From contig NC_072450.1 in the NCBI RefSeq assembly GCF_027596085.1, forward strand, positions 27,879,223 through 27,943,222: a stretch of 64,000 nt of DNA, read 5' to 3'. The translations under genes and the position numbers were made by a program. How positions within the stretch are numbered: position 1 is the stretch's first letter; the number at the start of each line of letters is the position of its first letter. Positions 24,636-36,200 of this stretch are shown here, piece by piece. The notes beneath the pieces are model-generated. The model was not told the DNA's origin. It saw nothing but the letters and a program-made list of their open reading frames with translations, and ran no database searches. This DNA comes from Anoplopoma fimbria. Its lineage: Eukaryota > Chordata > Actinopteri > Perciformes > Anoplopomatidae.

Positions 24636-24674
24636 AAAAAAAAAAAAAAAAAAAAAAAAAGAAAAGAAAAAAAA
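24636..24674. repeat. Poly-A tract
   Basis: 25 consecutive A, then an A-rich continuation broken by G. No retrocopied gene or SINE is recognisable immediately upstream, so it is treated as a simple repeat. Confidence 0.9.
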
Positions 24675-26068
24675 CCGGACTGGGATTTCAGCAGAAACAA
24701 CAATTGATGATTAAAAGGTTTTTATTGCCAAGCTGTCTGCAGAGTTACAATCATAATGCTGAGGTCATTTGAACAGCCGGAAAACTTTGCTGCTCATCCG
24801 CGTGCGGCTGCAAAGCGGAAGTAAAGCGCTGTGGCATCGCATTTTTAAAACAGGGGGGAGGTGAACAGAGCTTTGGAGAGCTGACACCAGATGTGAAACC
24901 CTGAATTTCTGTCGGGGGGGGTTTGGCTTCTGAACCTGCCGCTTTTACGGTAATCTGACCGCTGCGGTTGAAGATGTGTTTATAAATGGGAGCTGATTTA
25001 AGGCGGTTGCGTCTCACGGGTAATTGGCGGTGTGGCGGGGACCTTTGTTGCAGACTCGTCTCCTATCAGAAAACACTTCACAGGGGAGAGCTGAATTAAA
25101 ATCAGCTGTTTAGCAGATAATGTAAAGGCAGGTTTCTGTTACAAGGATATGGATGTGATGAATGGTTTCAAGATTCAGACGCAGAAAAATAGAGAAAAAG
25201 AGAATGCCACTGTCTTCTGCTAATAAAAGTCTCCTGCCACACAAAACTGCATGCTACGGCTATCAAACTAAAGGCCCGAAAGTCATCGTTTTTTTCGTGG
25301 AATATGATAAACAAAGGACATGATAAATACACAGGAAGGCAATTATCTTATTTCCTTTAGCTGCTAGTTTATATTCTTAATGCTACTTTAATCCACTTTT
25401 TTTGTTTGTTTATTCATTTTTCTCCCTTGTTTTTTCATTTTTTGGTTGTTCCTTTCCCAGTTCTCACAAAGCGGGGGGAGAGGAAAAGTAGGGCGCTCAC
25501 TTTGCAATTACTTCTCCACCCCAGACTACGTCTCTTTATAAGGCACTGAATTATTTTGTTTTAAAAACAAACAAACAAAAAAGCGACTTTCAACCCGGGA
25601 AGAATATTTAATTGTTTTTTGATTACTTAGGAATGGGCCATGGGAATAGGCCTTTGTAAATATTTAAACAGATTCAGCGTGATGCCATGATTTCCATTCT
25701 GCCATTAATGCTTTTAAATGATTGTTGCTGTCAACCGGGTTTGACATTCGCAGTGAAAGTGATTTACAGAGAATAGAGAAGACAAAAAAAGACATTACTG
25801 CGTTGGTTCAGGCGAGGGCAGTGGAATGAGATGGAGAAGTGAAGCTGCTGCACAACACCAGTTAACAGCATGCTCCACACAGCAATCAAGCAGAGTCCCG
25901 CAGTTTCCCTGCTCGCCAACGGGTGGCAGCAGCGAGCAGGCGGCAGTGAACAGAAGGCTGCCACTCAGTGATTATAATTTATGATCCATTTCTATTATAG
26001 GTGGGGTGTACAGAGACAGTTACAGTAATAATTATCTGGACTGAAGTGTTTCCAAGGCAACCAACATG
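24675..26068. other. Non-coding stretch with a possible regulatory block near 25640-25760
   Basis: No exon is supported. At 25640-25760 the DNA is repeat-free and contains an inverted TGTCAA/TTGACA pair (25729-25734 and 25741-25746), resembling paired TALE-homeodomain-type TGTCA cores. This is weak evidence for an enhancer. Confidence 0.5.
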
Positions 26069-26110
26069 CCCCCCCCCCCCCCACCCCCACCCGCCTCACC
26101 CCCACCCGCC
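26069..26110. repeat. Poly-C and CCCCCAC tract
   Basis: 14 C in a row, followed by CCCCCAC and CCCGCC units. On the minus strand it is G-rich enough to form a quadruplex. Confidence 0.9.
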
Positions 26111-26129
26111 TTTACACGGAGAGAGGGAA

Positions 26130-26136
<7 letters not shown>

Positions 26137-26160
<24 letters not shown>

Positions 26161-26161
26161 G
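26137..26161. repeat. (GT)12 microsatellite
   Basis: A GT run of 25 bases, facing a complementary CA run at 26237-26274. Confidence 0.92.
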
Positions 26162-26234
26162 CATTGCTTGACATGGTGAAATGAGGGAAACATGGGGCCT
26201 TGCTACTGAGCTTAGCATCGCTTTGAGCCTCTGT

Positions 26235-26236
<2 letters not shown>

Positions 26237-26274
<38 letters not shown>
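26237..26274. repeat. (CA)19 microsatellite
   Basis: A perfect CA run of 38 bases. With the GT run 75 bases upstream it could form an imperfect hairpin. Confidence 0.95.
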
Positions 26275-26276
<2 letters not shown>

Positions 26277-28752
26277 GACTTTGCATTGTTCTCTCCAGCG
26301 TCTTGAAAAAAAGGTTGACTTTTAGTTCTGAGAAGGTTTTGTAGGAAACAAAAAACCTGCTTGTTTAAGATCACAGTGAGTAGTTGTTGTGTTTTTGCTT
26401 TGATTCTTCAGTAAATTAATTATGCCACCAGGAACAAAGATGTGAAAAATATAAGTGAACAACATTTGAATTTGTATCTAATAGATCTGAAGTGCGATTG
26501 GAGAACACTATCTCATGACTTTCAATGTCAATCGCTTTTTATTTCAACATTTCGCCTTAGCTAAATCACCCTGCCTCTGCTCCTTGAAGGATAAATCCTC
26601 GTCTGTTTTTTTTTTGTGTGTGTGAGGGTCTACGCCTGATTAAATAAAGGATTATGTTATTTCCTTAACAGAGCCTGAGGAACTTCTATTCGACTCTCCA
26701 TCTCTCTTAAATATATGCTTTGATTCCCTTGAAAGTGTCACGCGCGATTACTAATTACAATGCTACTGCTAAAACGCAGGGAAGTAAGTTAGAGGACACA
26801 ATGATTACGTGATATAATTCTCGTTCTGTAAAGAGCCACGTAAAAGGGGTCTATGGGTTTAACCTTCACCCTCATGTGCATACCATGCTTGGGAAAAATT
26901 TACATAATGTACGTTTAGTCAGCCAACGCGGAGCAAACCTGTGAATATGAGTCCCGTTAAAGGGTCCGTTTACCAACCACTGAAGTTCAGCATGGAGTGA
27001 CAGGTCAGGGTGGAGTTACGGGGCTCCGTCTGTATTCATATGATCATCAAGCTTTTCAGACAGGGAATAGGCCTCTCTAGGGTAAAGTGATGGCTTTATG
27101 TCTGTCAGACACGGGTGACTTACCTTTATGTTTCTTACGTTCTTGAATTTAAATCATTAGGTCCTTAAAGTTGTCCTCCCTCATGTTGTTCTTTGCTTCC
27201 GTCTTCATTTCCCGTATTTGGAGGTCCGGTCCCTCCTCCCAGCTGCGAAATTAATTTCAAACTAAAAGCATGCACACAAAACCAAGCAGAATGATAATAA
27301 TAAAAAAACCACTTTATCACTGTGACAGCATCACACAGGGGTAACAGAGACTAGACTTCCTGTTGGGGTGCTGCTGGTGGTCTGCATGGGGATGTATACC
27401 ACATAGTAAAGTTTGTGTTACTCCTGCTTACCTAGCTCACCAAAGGCTAAATTAAGTAGCATAAGCCCAGACTGAACATTCAATGCACTTTTAAGAGCCG
27501 TGACTCTGCCACTTTAAAAGATGGCCACTGTGAAACAAATCATGGACAGTCACAACAAACTTTTGGAACAAACGGCCCCTGTCTTTGGTTATTTCCCTCA
27601 CGTTTCCATGGGAGATGGAAAAAAGGACTATTAGAATGGGGCAGATGTTTTTAGATGGATGAAGGGGATACTACTAATTATGAAGAGAGCAGTGAGAGAA
27701 AAACTGCCTATCATTACAAGGTTATGTCAATGCACTCAGTCACAGTATTTTCTGCTGAAAAATAGCCAAAGCTTTTTCCCCACATATGGACAAATGCTAT
27801 ATACTCAAAAAATATTCAGGCGCTCCCTTGCTTGAATGGAGCCAGCTGCACTGTCATGACCGAGGTGTAAAAACAATGGATTCTTCTCTTTAGTTTGCAC
27901 TATACACATTGAGACCATCATACTGCTGTAGCAGGGTGTCCAAACACTCTGCGCAGTGTTTCTTTTCTCAGGCTCCCGCACCTGCTGTCTCTCCCTTGAC
28001 ACCCACTTACTTTCCTGTATCTCCCACTTCCGTCTGTGTCCGCTGTGCCACCTCACACGATCTTCAGTAAGTGCAGAGAGAGCCAGAGACAGTTTTAGAA
28101 AGACACACAATGCGGCTCACTCCCGGCAGTGGGAGAGACTTAACTATTACTCAGACAGAAACACCTGTAGAGACTCTTCCTGTGACCGATACTCGGCTCA
28201 AGACGGCTCCTACAGAAGCATAAAAGAGACCGCCATGACATAGATTCCCACACTAGTACTGGACAATCCGAGCCCTATGCAAACGGTAACAAGCACATCA
28301 ACCCGAGAATATCCACAGCAGGGCCGGCTCTACTAGCGCTGCTGTCACAGGTGGCCCTCTGGACCAGTTGGCCTAATGTCAGTCAATTAAAGTATTGCTC
28401 ACAAGCCAATGACCCATCATAACATCACGATCTGTCTCCTAAAAATGACATTCCCGTATTACATATCTTAAGTGTCAATTAGGTTTTGAGGTAAACATAC
28501 TTATAACATTTTGTTTCGCGGTATCACAGATACATTTTTAATCTTTAAAGTTTGACTTTGCACAGGAAGGAAGTTTGGGTAAAACATGCGAGACAAAGCG
28601 AATGTCAAAGACTAAAACAACTGTCCTACCGACTTTGCTCAGGAATGTACAAATGCACACAGAAAAACCAACAACCCTACCTCAGACACGTTGAAGGGAA
28701 GATTCAAAGGCAATTCCAGTTTGTGCACACAGATATCAAAGACCAGTATCAC

Positions 28753-28754
<2 letters not shown>
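26275..28754. other. Non-coding stretch, no gene seen
   Basis: Frames at 27805-28110 (minus) and 27956-28243 (plus) overlap in opposite directions and show no domain. No simple repeat longer than about 20 bases is present. Confidence 0.6.

Positions 28755-28808
<54 letters not shown>
28755..28808. repeat. (AT)27 microsatellite
   Basis: A perfect AT run of 54 bases, self-complementary and able to extrude as a cruciform. The Tyr-Ile frames on both strands are artefacts. Confidence 0.97.
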
Positions 28809-28813
<5 letters not shown>

Positions 28814-29084
28814 GAAATAGTCTGAAATGCAATATATTGGATTTGTGTACATGGACACATTATGCGTTTTTCTTTCCTGTCCCTCTGGACCAAACCAATG
28901 CCAATGGAAAGGCAATTTAGGATAATTTTGTGGAAGACCACTAATTAAACGCATCCACGTGACCAAAAAACGGTTAGAGCCAGTCGTATTAAATATTCAC
29001 AAAGGCCACTTATGGTGGGTGGGAGGATGGTGTCCAACGGACAGGCACGACTTTCAATGACAAGACTGGTGTTCCATTCTGCGC

Positions 29085-29270
29085 TGCTGTGGTTTTGTTA
29101 CCTGAACCTATGTTCGTGACGGTTTTCCTAAACCTTACAAGGTGGTTTTGTTGCCTAAACTAAACCTAACTCTACATAATTATTGTAAGCCCAACTGTGA
29201 TATTTTTCCTATGCTTAACTAAGTGGTTTTGTTGCCTTAACCTAACTTCCATTTTGTAACATAATGTCCT
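29085..29270 (+). repeat. Interspersed repeat with GTGGTTTTGTTGCCTAAAC blocks
   Basis: The block GTGGTTTTGTTGCCT or a variant occurs at about 29089, 29142 and 29223, each followed by AACCTAAC-like sequence. I recognise this as a percomorph repeat. Related fragments lie at 6907-6919 and 38758-38820. The AACCTAA units resemble telomeric TTAGG-type repeats only by chance composition. Confidence 0.55.
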
Positions 29271-32085
29271 GATAAGAAGTTGTTCCGAACGACCAAAAAA
29301 AGGGGGAAATTGGTGTCCCAGTAAACGAAACCAATAGAGTTCATGACTATTTCACAAACTGCTGTGAGTCTGCATTGGATATTAATGAGCTCCCACTCAC
29401 CTCACATAAGTATGTGCTTTGTAATGTTTGATTATTTTACAGAGTTTGTCAATGCTTTTCCCGTGTCAGATCGGATCAAAAAGCAGCTACAGTAGCAGCA
29501 GAACGACTTTGTGAGAGGGTACCTATAACGTTTCTCGTAGAGGAACCAGGGTTACACTGTAATAGCAAGGAAGAGGAGTGTTTTCTGTTCTCTCTCAGGC
29601 TGCGTCACTGATGGATTTCAACACTTATTTCGCCGGTGAAGCCTTAATGACCGTCATGAGCGCGAGAGAATCTCGCTCCCTTTTTTCTAATAGTGAATGA
29701 AGAGGGAATGATGATACATTTTCACATCAGAGTCATCATTTAATGTTCTGCTGCCAGCTTTATAATATCCAACAGCAGGGACGTGCAGACATTTAGAGTG
29801 GCAGCGGTTTAGTTAAAACAAAAAGGGCACGCACGCAACCACTGTATCGTAATATACGTATCATCTTGATATAGGTACACAAATGGAATAAACTGTTTAG
29901 CAATACACTTAACACTTTTTAGTTTTAAGATGATTACAATTGTGTATCATCAATGGTCATCTGTAAATTAACTTCCTGTAATTGTCTTGCTGACCCGCTT
30001 TTGTGGATTCTATTTTCACTCTGGTTTTGTCTTTAAAGCAGAATCTTGATGACCTCCTTCTCTTTTATAATCAGGATGAGTTTGGTTTTCAACAGCTTTA
30101 GTTTTGAGAATGAAAAAATCCCATCAGACTCGCACAGTACAGAGCAGCATTCTGTGCTTAAGGAGTCTGAGCTGTACTTCCACCTTGATGGATCAGTCAA
30201 GCAGAGACAACAGGATGTTTTTTTTCCTTCCCATTACCTTGAAGTTGTCTTTTTGTCTTAGTTTGACTTAAATGTTTTTGTTAGGCACCTCTACACCCAC
30301 AAGTACATATATCATATTTGACACCATTGACTCCCACACTGTAATTATTCGGTTCCCCTTTCAATCTGGTCTAATTAGGTTTACTTTGTATACAGCTTCC
30401 TTTTGTTGAATGTTCTTATGATGTGAATCCCTTTGTTCTTAAGGCCATGTTGTCACAATTATTAATTATTAAATCTTTTTAGGACAACCAAAGCACAACT
30501 GTTGCTTCTATTAACACATCTGATATGAGTTAACCGGACCTCTATTAATTCATTTTACAAAAGTTGTTCCATAAAAAATGCTTTATTTACGAGTAAACAG
30601 GTTTTCTTTCTGGGCGCTGAGTCTGATGCACAACATGCTGTGACGCAGACTTTACTCCGTTGCCCATTGGGCCTCAAATATCCAGGTTACTTGAACATGC
30701 CATACATGTGCCTGAATATGTGTTTTGCATGTGGCCTCTCACTCACGCTGGGTCTTTCTTCTTGTGAACAATACCCACTGGACCAGCTGATGAAGAGCAG
30801 CTCGCCTGGAGAGGACACAGAAGTGATGAGGGTAAAGCAGTAGCCATGTCCTACCAGACATCAGCTTCAGAGGGATTCAGTCAGTGGGTTGAAAAGGATC
30901 CTAGGTAGTTTCCACGTAGCATGTGCAACTCCCACTTAGACGTGCCTGCATGTGTCTTTGGTCCTGATCACTTGTGCCCTGCAGTCCTCTTTCTTAAAGT
31001 GCGTTCAGGCAGGTGTGTCATCTGGAAACAAGGAAGGACACTTTGTGACTAATAAGAACCAATCAAGATGCCTGTGTCATTGGTTTCAGTGATCTCCATG
31101 TCTGCCCGTCTGGACTAAAACACAAAACCAGAGTTTTCAGTTTAAAACGGCGACAGCTGGGTTTTAGAGGTTCTAAAATGCAGAAGTAGTGTGGATGCTA
31201 GGAATAAATGTGACATAAAATATGCCTTTTAAAACCAAAACATATTAATGTGAATGTAGCCTAAGGGAGATCAAGTGAGAAGCAGCAGGGAAGGGAAGAA
31301 AATGAAAGAGTGTATGATAATGGCTAACGGGCAGGTTGGTGACGGCTCAGACAAGGGGGGTAATTGTGTAAGTGCAAATTGAGACAAGGTGAAAGCAAAT
31401 TATAAAATAAGACTTAATACAGCACGACACACATATTTAGAAGTATGCGCAATCAAACACGTGTAACCAAACAAACCACTTACATAAAATGTTTTGATTG
31501 CATCTTGTTTTGAGGAATAACTAATAAAAAAAGATGGTTACCATGTCGTAGATACATTTATAAAGCACAAATAACACACATTATATTTGTAAAGATCCAT
31601 GCAGTAAAAATATAGACCTAAATAAAAGAAAGGGTTAGTGTCTTTATTAAATCAAATGAAGAGGTAAAGCAGGAAGACAAGAGCGCTACAAAATAAGATT
31701 AAGCTTGAGATAAAAAGAAGAAGAAAACAGAGTTGCATCTTTAGCTTTAAGCAGGAGCGTTTCATTTTATGCAGTCATTATACATTACACATTGTCCCTC
31801 TCGGTGCGAGGAGATATTTAAGGTCTGGAGCAGGATGCTAATCACTATGCATAGGCCGGGCCAGATTATTGTATGTGTGGGTGTCGGGCTGAGCAGGGCC
31901 GGGCAGTCCCCTGAGCAGATTGTGTGGTAACTGGTAGTGGCTGGCATTAGCGGTGCCAGCAGGGGTGAATTAGAAACAGGATCAGTGGCATGGCTTGGCC
32001 TCAGGCATCGCAGGGTTAATGCCGCCTGGCCAGACCCTCCCCTCTCCCTCCCTCTCTCATTCCGCCTCCCTCGTTCTCTTACACT

Positions 32086-32088
<3 letters not shown>
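29271..32088. other. Non-coding stretch, no gene seen
   Basis: No exon recognised. A possible decayed DNA-transposon end (TAGTGTGGATG and GTGAATGTAGCCTA blocks) lies at about 31118-31262, but it is too uncertain to annotate separately. Confidence 0.55.

Positions 32089-32138
<50 letters not shown>
32089..32138. repeat. (AC)25 microsatellite
   Basis: A perfect AC run of 50 bases in pyrimidine-rich surroundings. Confidence 0.97.
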
Positions 32139-32140
<2 letters not shown>

Positions 32141-32608
32141 TTTGTCTCCCCCCCAACCCTCCGGCCCTCATCCCCCAAGTGTGTATGTCACTGATGGAAG
32201 CTCTTGGCTGATGTGTCACCAGCGGGCACACAGATGGATGCAAGTCGACACATCCCGATAGGAGCACGCGTTGGCTCTCGTAAACACAGGCAAAGCAGTT
32301 GCAAAAGTATGCACACACAAACACACGTACGATAATGCCTATACATGTGTAAAACAGGCGTTATCATAAACACACACACATGCAAGCAAACAAACATTTC
32401 CACATCAAGATGTAGTGAAAGGATGTGTGGTTTGGCCAGCCTTCAGTCTAAGAGTAGAGACCCTGTTACTGATAATGCCAATGGCTGGTATGTTTTACCA
32501 GTTATTTTTAGTGTTTCAATTATTATACTGAGTTCATGAAATTGAACAACCTCATGCATTAAAATGAGTAGGTCTGCTGCCCCTTGAAGACAGTCAGGGC
32601 CCAGGTAT

Positions 32609-33175
32609 CAACCTCCAAGTCCGAAAAGTGAAGCCAACGCGTAAGTGTCTTAAACTTGCACTATTCTAATGGCCATCAGGGGGCGACTCCTCGGGTTGCA
32701 GAGAGAAATCTGGTTGTATAGAAGTCTATGAGAAAATGACCCTACTTCTCACTTGATTTATTCCCTCAGTAAACATTTTAAACATGAGTTTATGATCTCA
32801 ATCTCTAGTTTCAAGTCAATACAGCATGATGTTCATTTAGTAAATGATGGTTTATTTAGAGTCAAATAGAGCTTAAAGCAGGGTATGCTTTAGGGCGGGG
32901 CTACCTTGTTAATGACAGGTTTCTACCATAGTGCTGTCTGGCTGGCAGTTGTCCATGTTTGGGTCTTACAACTTTAACCCTCTAGCAGCGTGTTTTCGGC
33001 TCATGAAAGCCAATTTTTTGTCGAGAACAATATCTTAGGTTCCACCCGTATGACTCCTGGTTCCAGAAGGACCAAGATGGCGACAGCCAAATATGCTGAA
33101 CTCGAGGCCTTAAAATTGCAGTCATCAATTCAATCGCTGACGCCACGGTCCAGTTCTTACATACAGTCTACGTTT
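32609..33175 (+). repeat. Dispersed repeat family, copy B (most complete)
   Basis: Plus-strand copy with landmarks ACCTCCAAGTCCGAAAAGTG, GTGTCTTAAAC, CCATCAGGGGGCGACTCCTC, GAAGTCTATGAGAAAATGAC, GCATGATGTTCATTTAG, AAAGCAGGGTATGCTTTAGG, CCAAGATGGCGACAGCCAAA, CTCGAGGCCTTAAAATTGCA and TTCTTACATACAGTCTACG. The order matches copies A, C and D. The frame at 32990-33214 lies inside it and is not shared with the other copies, so it is not a gene. The family length is about 500-570 bp. Confidence 0.82.
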
Positions 33176-33424
33176 GTGATACCTGACATTTGCCCTGCTT
33201 ACACTGAACTGTAAAACACACTGTAACTGAGCTGTAGATATAGTTTCTGTTATAGCTGAGTGTAACAAGGTTCAAAATGGCTGCCTCGGGATCTGGTATA
33301 TCTCTGCCTCTTCTTCGTTCCTTTTTCCTTCCTCCCCCCTGTTTTTTCCTCCATCCTTTCCCTCCTCATGTCGACCCCCAACATGTCTGTCTCTAGGTGT
33401 TTGTGTGTTTGTTTGTGAGATGCT

Positions 33425-33598
33425 GTGCCTTTAAGAGAGCAGTGTGCCAGCTACTCCGGGCCTAATGTCATTACTCTGTACAAACTTGGTGTGACAGAGG
33501 CAGGAGGCGCCCACAGATTGATGACATTTTATTGTTATTGCAGTGCCACTATTAACTGTTCACCACTCCTGCTTCTGCTGCTGAGGGCTCCTACCTAG
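33425..33598. promoter_or_regulatory. Candidate conserved non-coding block
   Basis: A repeat-free, balanced-composition block sits between copy B and a GA microsatellite, with no open frame of interest. Its texture suggests a conserved element; untested. Confidence 0.2.
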
Positions 33599-33599
33599 T

Positions 33600-33623
33600 G
33601 AGAGAGAGAGAGAGAGAGAGAGA
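33600..33623. repeat. (GA)12 microsatellite
   Basis: A perfect GA run of 24 bases, followed by A-rich sequence. Confidence 0.92.
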
Positions 33624-35242
33624 AAAAACACAAAAACAACAAATTGAACACATCACCACTGTGATACAGAGAAAAATGATTAATTTAAGTATAGAATTGC
33701 TATTTTGATGTTGTATTTTACGTTGTGCATTGCGATACTACAATATTACAGCCCTCCGCAAAGATCCGGTGTACTCTACAGCGCACAGGTAGAAATATTT
33801 TGTTTGTGTACAAGGCTGGCTTTATAAATGTGTTGTTGTTTGAAAAAGCATGGTGGTCACAATGGCAACTGATGATGTGGTTTAAATTGTACACCGTGTG
33901 CTATTAAAATGCACTGACATAATTGTGTCTAATGCATAGGCCGTTGTGTGTCTGACAGAGATGGATGAATAGGCTTAGCACTGTAAGTTTGGAATATGAG
34001 TACCAATAATAATGACCGCAGTCAAAGAGTCATTTACATTGAGCTACGGATAGCAAAATGGGTCATATCAGTATTTCATTGCAACCACATGTCTGATTTC
34101 CTAAAAATACCAGGCTGCAGATCTCTCAATCTATACGATTCATACTTTATAGCCATTATTTTATCTACCCATCAATAATCCACTTGTCCATCTCCATCCA
34201 TCCATCTTTCCGTCCATTCTTGATATCACTTAGAGGAGAGGCCAGAGGCTCCCGACCTGACTCCATGTTGACCCCCTTCATGTAATTACACAGGGGTTAA
34301 TTCCCACTGTGGATCAGCAGTGAAGGACGGAATCAGAAAGAGGAAGAGTACTGAGAACTAAAGGAGGACAAATCCAACAAGCGAAACGCACATGATAACG
34401 CAGTGTATACTGAGTTTGTATTATCGCTAATCCTACTTTTCCATTTTCCTGTAAAAGCTACATGGTCTTCAAACTAAATCCATCTTAACACACTTAGAGT
34501 GCTTTCACACCTCAACTGCTTTTGCGAGGTCCATTTGTTTCTTTTCTTTAAGACTGTCAATTGCACTGAGGAGCAGACCAAAAATCTGACTTTACACTGT
34601 TTAAAGAGGGGGTGTTGTTCTAGCTCTTGTGTGGCAGCCCAACCACAGGATATTTTGACAGTAGATATGTGATCATATCAATTATTCACAACGTTAGCTA
34701 ATCCCTCTGCGGATTGGGAATATTTCGCAAATTTACAAGTGATCTGCAAGGCCGTGGTCACACTCGTCTTTATTAGTGCAACTTTTGTCATCAGATCACG
34801 CCAGGACGCATTAACTGTCAACTCTGTACGTTCCGAGATTTAATCTTGCTGGCATTGGGATCCGATCAGTCAGACCACATGCCGAGTTGGCCTGGTCACG
34901 CATTGAGTTTGGATCTCAGTAAGGTGTGGAAAGCATGTGGAAGCAATCCAGACAATATACCAAACATAGGCCTACATCATCGTCCCCTCACACAGTTGTT
35001 CCCCTCCCATTGAGAGCTAAGGGAAGAGAGGAAGAAAACCGGGGGTCGGAGTTTAAGTTCCTGATGATGAAAACCCAACATTTCCTGATTATACTGGTTA
35101 AAAATAGAAGCTTTTAGATAACATAATAACGGGGGGCTTTTATTGTGAAGAATCGATCAGAAATGAAATGTTTTTATATACTCGTTTACAGGCGCTCCTT
35201 TGACCACAAAATATATCCGATCACTATCCGATCATGTGGGGA
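33624..35242. other. Non-coding stretch, no gene seen
   Basis: The part from about 34495 to 34925 (GAGTGCTTTCACACCT at one side, GGCCTGGTCACGCATT at the other) resembles decayed DNA-transposon material. I could not define ends or a family. Confidence 0.5.
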
Positions 35243-35342
35243 AGTGGAACAGAGGTGTTTCCTTTTTTTGCAGCTGAGTCCGCATTTGTGTGTCCACAAA
35301 TGCGGACTCAGCTGCAAAAAAAGGAAACACCTCTGTTCCACT
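35243..35342. repeat. 100-bp near-perfect palindrome (48-bp arms, 4-base loop)
   Basis: Bases 35243-35290 are the exact reverse complement of 35295-35342, with TGTC between them; I checked the pairing base by base, including matching runs of seven T and seven A. Symmetry stops abruptly on both outer sides. The arm contains CAGAGGTG, like some hAT transposon ends. However, the symmetry extends beyond that motif and I see no 8-bp target-site duplication, so a transposon is not supported. Zero mismatches in 48 bp implies recent origin or repair-driven homogenisation, or an assembly fold-back artefact. Confidence 0.95.
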
Positions 35343-35493
35343 CTGACGCGTTCCATTGAAAAAACAAGTGTAACCGCAGTGAAAGTGATCTATATAATAT
35401 GCAAGATCAAGATCATTCTTTGATGCATCATAAAGTGGAAAGGGGTTCAAACAGCTGTCTGTGTGTGTGTGTGCTGGTATCTCCATTTACTCC

Positions 35494-35496
<3 letters not shown>

Positions 35497-35530
<34 letters not shown>
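35497..35530. repeat. (TA)17 microsatellite
   Basis: A perfect TA run of 34 bases, with a short GT run just upstream (35459-35473). Confidence 0.95.
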
Positions 35531-35533
<3 letters not shown>

Positions 35534-35989
35534 TCTGAGATTGCAGTCTTGATTGAAAATGCTCAAGGTCTGCTATTTCTTCATGAGCTCTTCATGACCA
35601 CCAAAAAAATATATATTTTTTAGATTATGTAAAGGGAAGCAGGACCTGCTGTCAGTCACCAAAATTTGATCCGTCCATTTTGGTCCAATTAAGGCTGATG
35701 ATGAAGGATGAGAGTCACCCAAACTGTCCAGTTAATGAGTCACCATATCGGGAAAGATGTCCTCTCCTTTGCCTTTATCGTTTATATCCTTGAAACAGAC
35801 CAAATGAACTGAACTACAGGTGTGACAGCAACCTTTGTAACAACACATGACAAATTGAGCCCCGGAATGAACTGAACTGATTACATCTAACAGCATGAGC
35901 ATCTTAAAACAGGCATTGGAGGAATAATAATGAAACAAAACACCAGTTCAGATGGTAGCAAATGCTGCTAACGTGTCGACTCCCCGGCT

Positions 35990-36200
35990 CCCTCCAGAGT
36001 GCACCTGCCATGTTCCATCGGCGTGCCTTCCCTCGTTGATTGGCTGAGTGGCAATGTTGCCTTGGCATCTGGTTGCTACGGCCACCCGCAGCCTGGCACT
36101 GATCCACAGCTCTGATCAGGATTGGCACTCGTTGATGACATCATCATTGCCCATCAGTCAGCCCTGCTGTTACGATGAGTGTCCCTCTGTATGCCGCTCT
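35990..36200. promoter_or_regulatory. Candidate regulatory block with CCAAT and X-box-like motifs
   Basis: Contains an inverted CCAAT box (ATTGG within GTTGATTGGCTGAG, near 36035-36048). An RFX X-box-like palindrome GTTGCCTTGGCATC follows at 36056-36069, two mismatches from GTTGCCATGGCAAC, and a weaker one GTTGCTACGGCCAC lies at 36072-36085. A TGATGACATCA motif, CRE/ATF-like, lies at about 36133-36143. The block is repeat-free and balanced in composition. Clustered RFX, NF-Y and CREB-type motifs recall regulated promoters, but no downstream exon is visible. Confidence 0.3.

Noticed and set aside
24636..24674. Poly-A tract as the tail of a processed pseudogene or SINE
   Set aside because: No gene-like or tRNA-like body upstream, and no target-site duplication seen.
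35250..35335. Palindrome as a hAT-family MITE beginning CAGAGGTG
   Set aside because: The symmetry extends outside the supposed element ends, and the flanking 8-mers do not match as a direct duplication.
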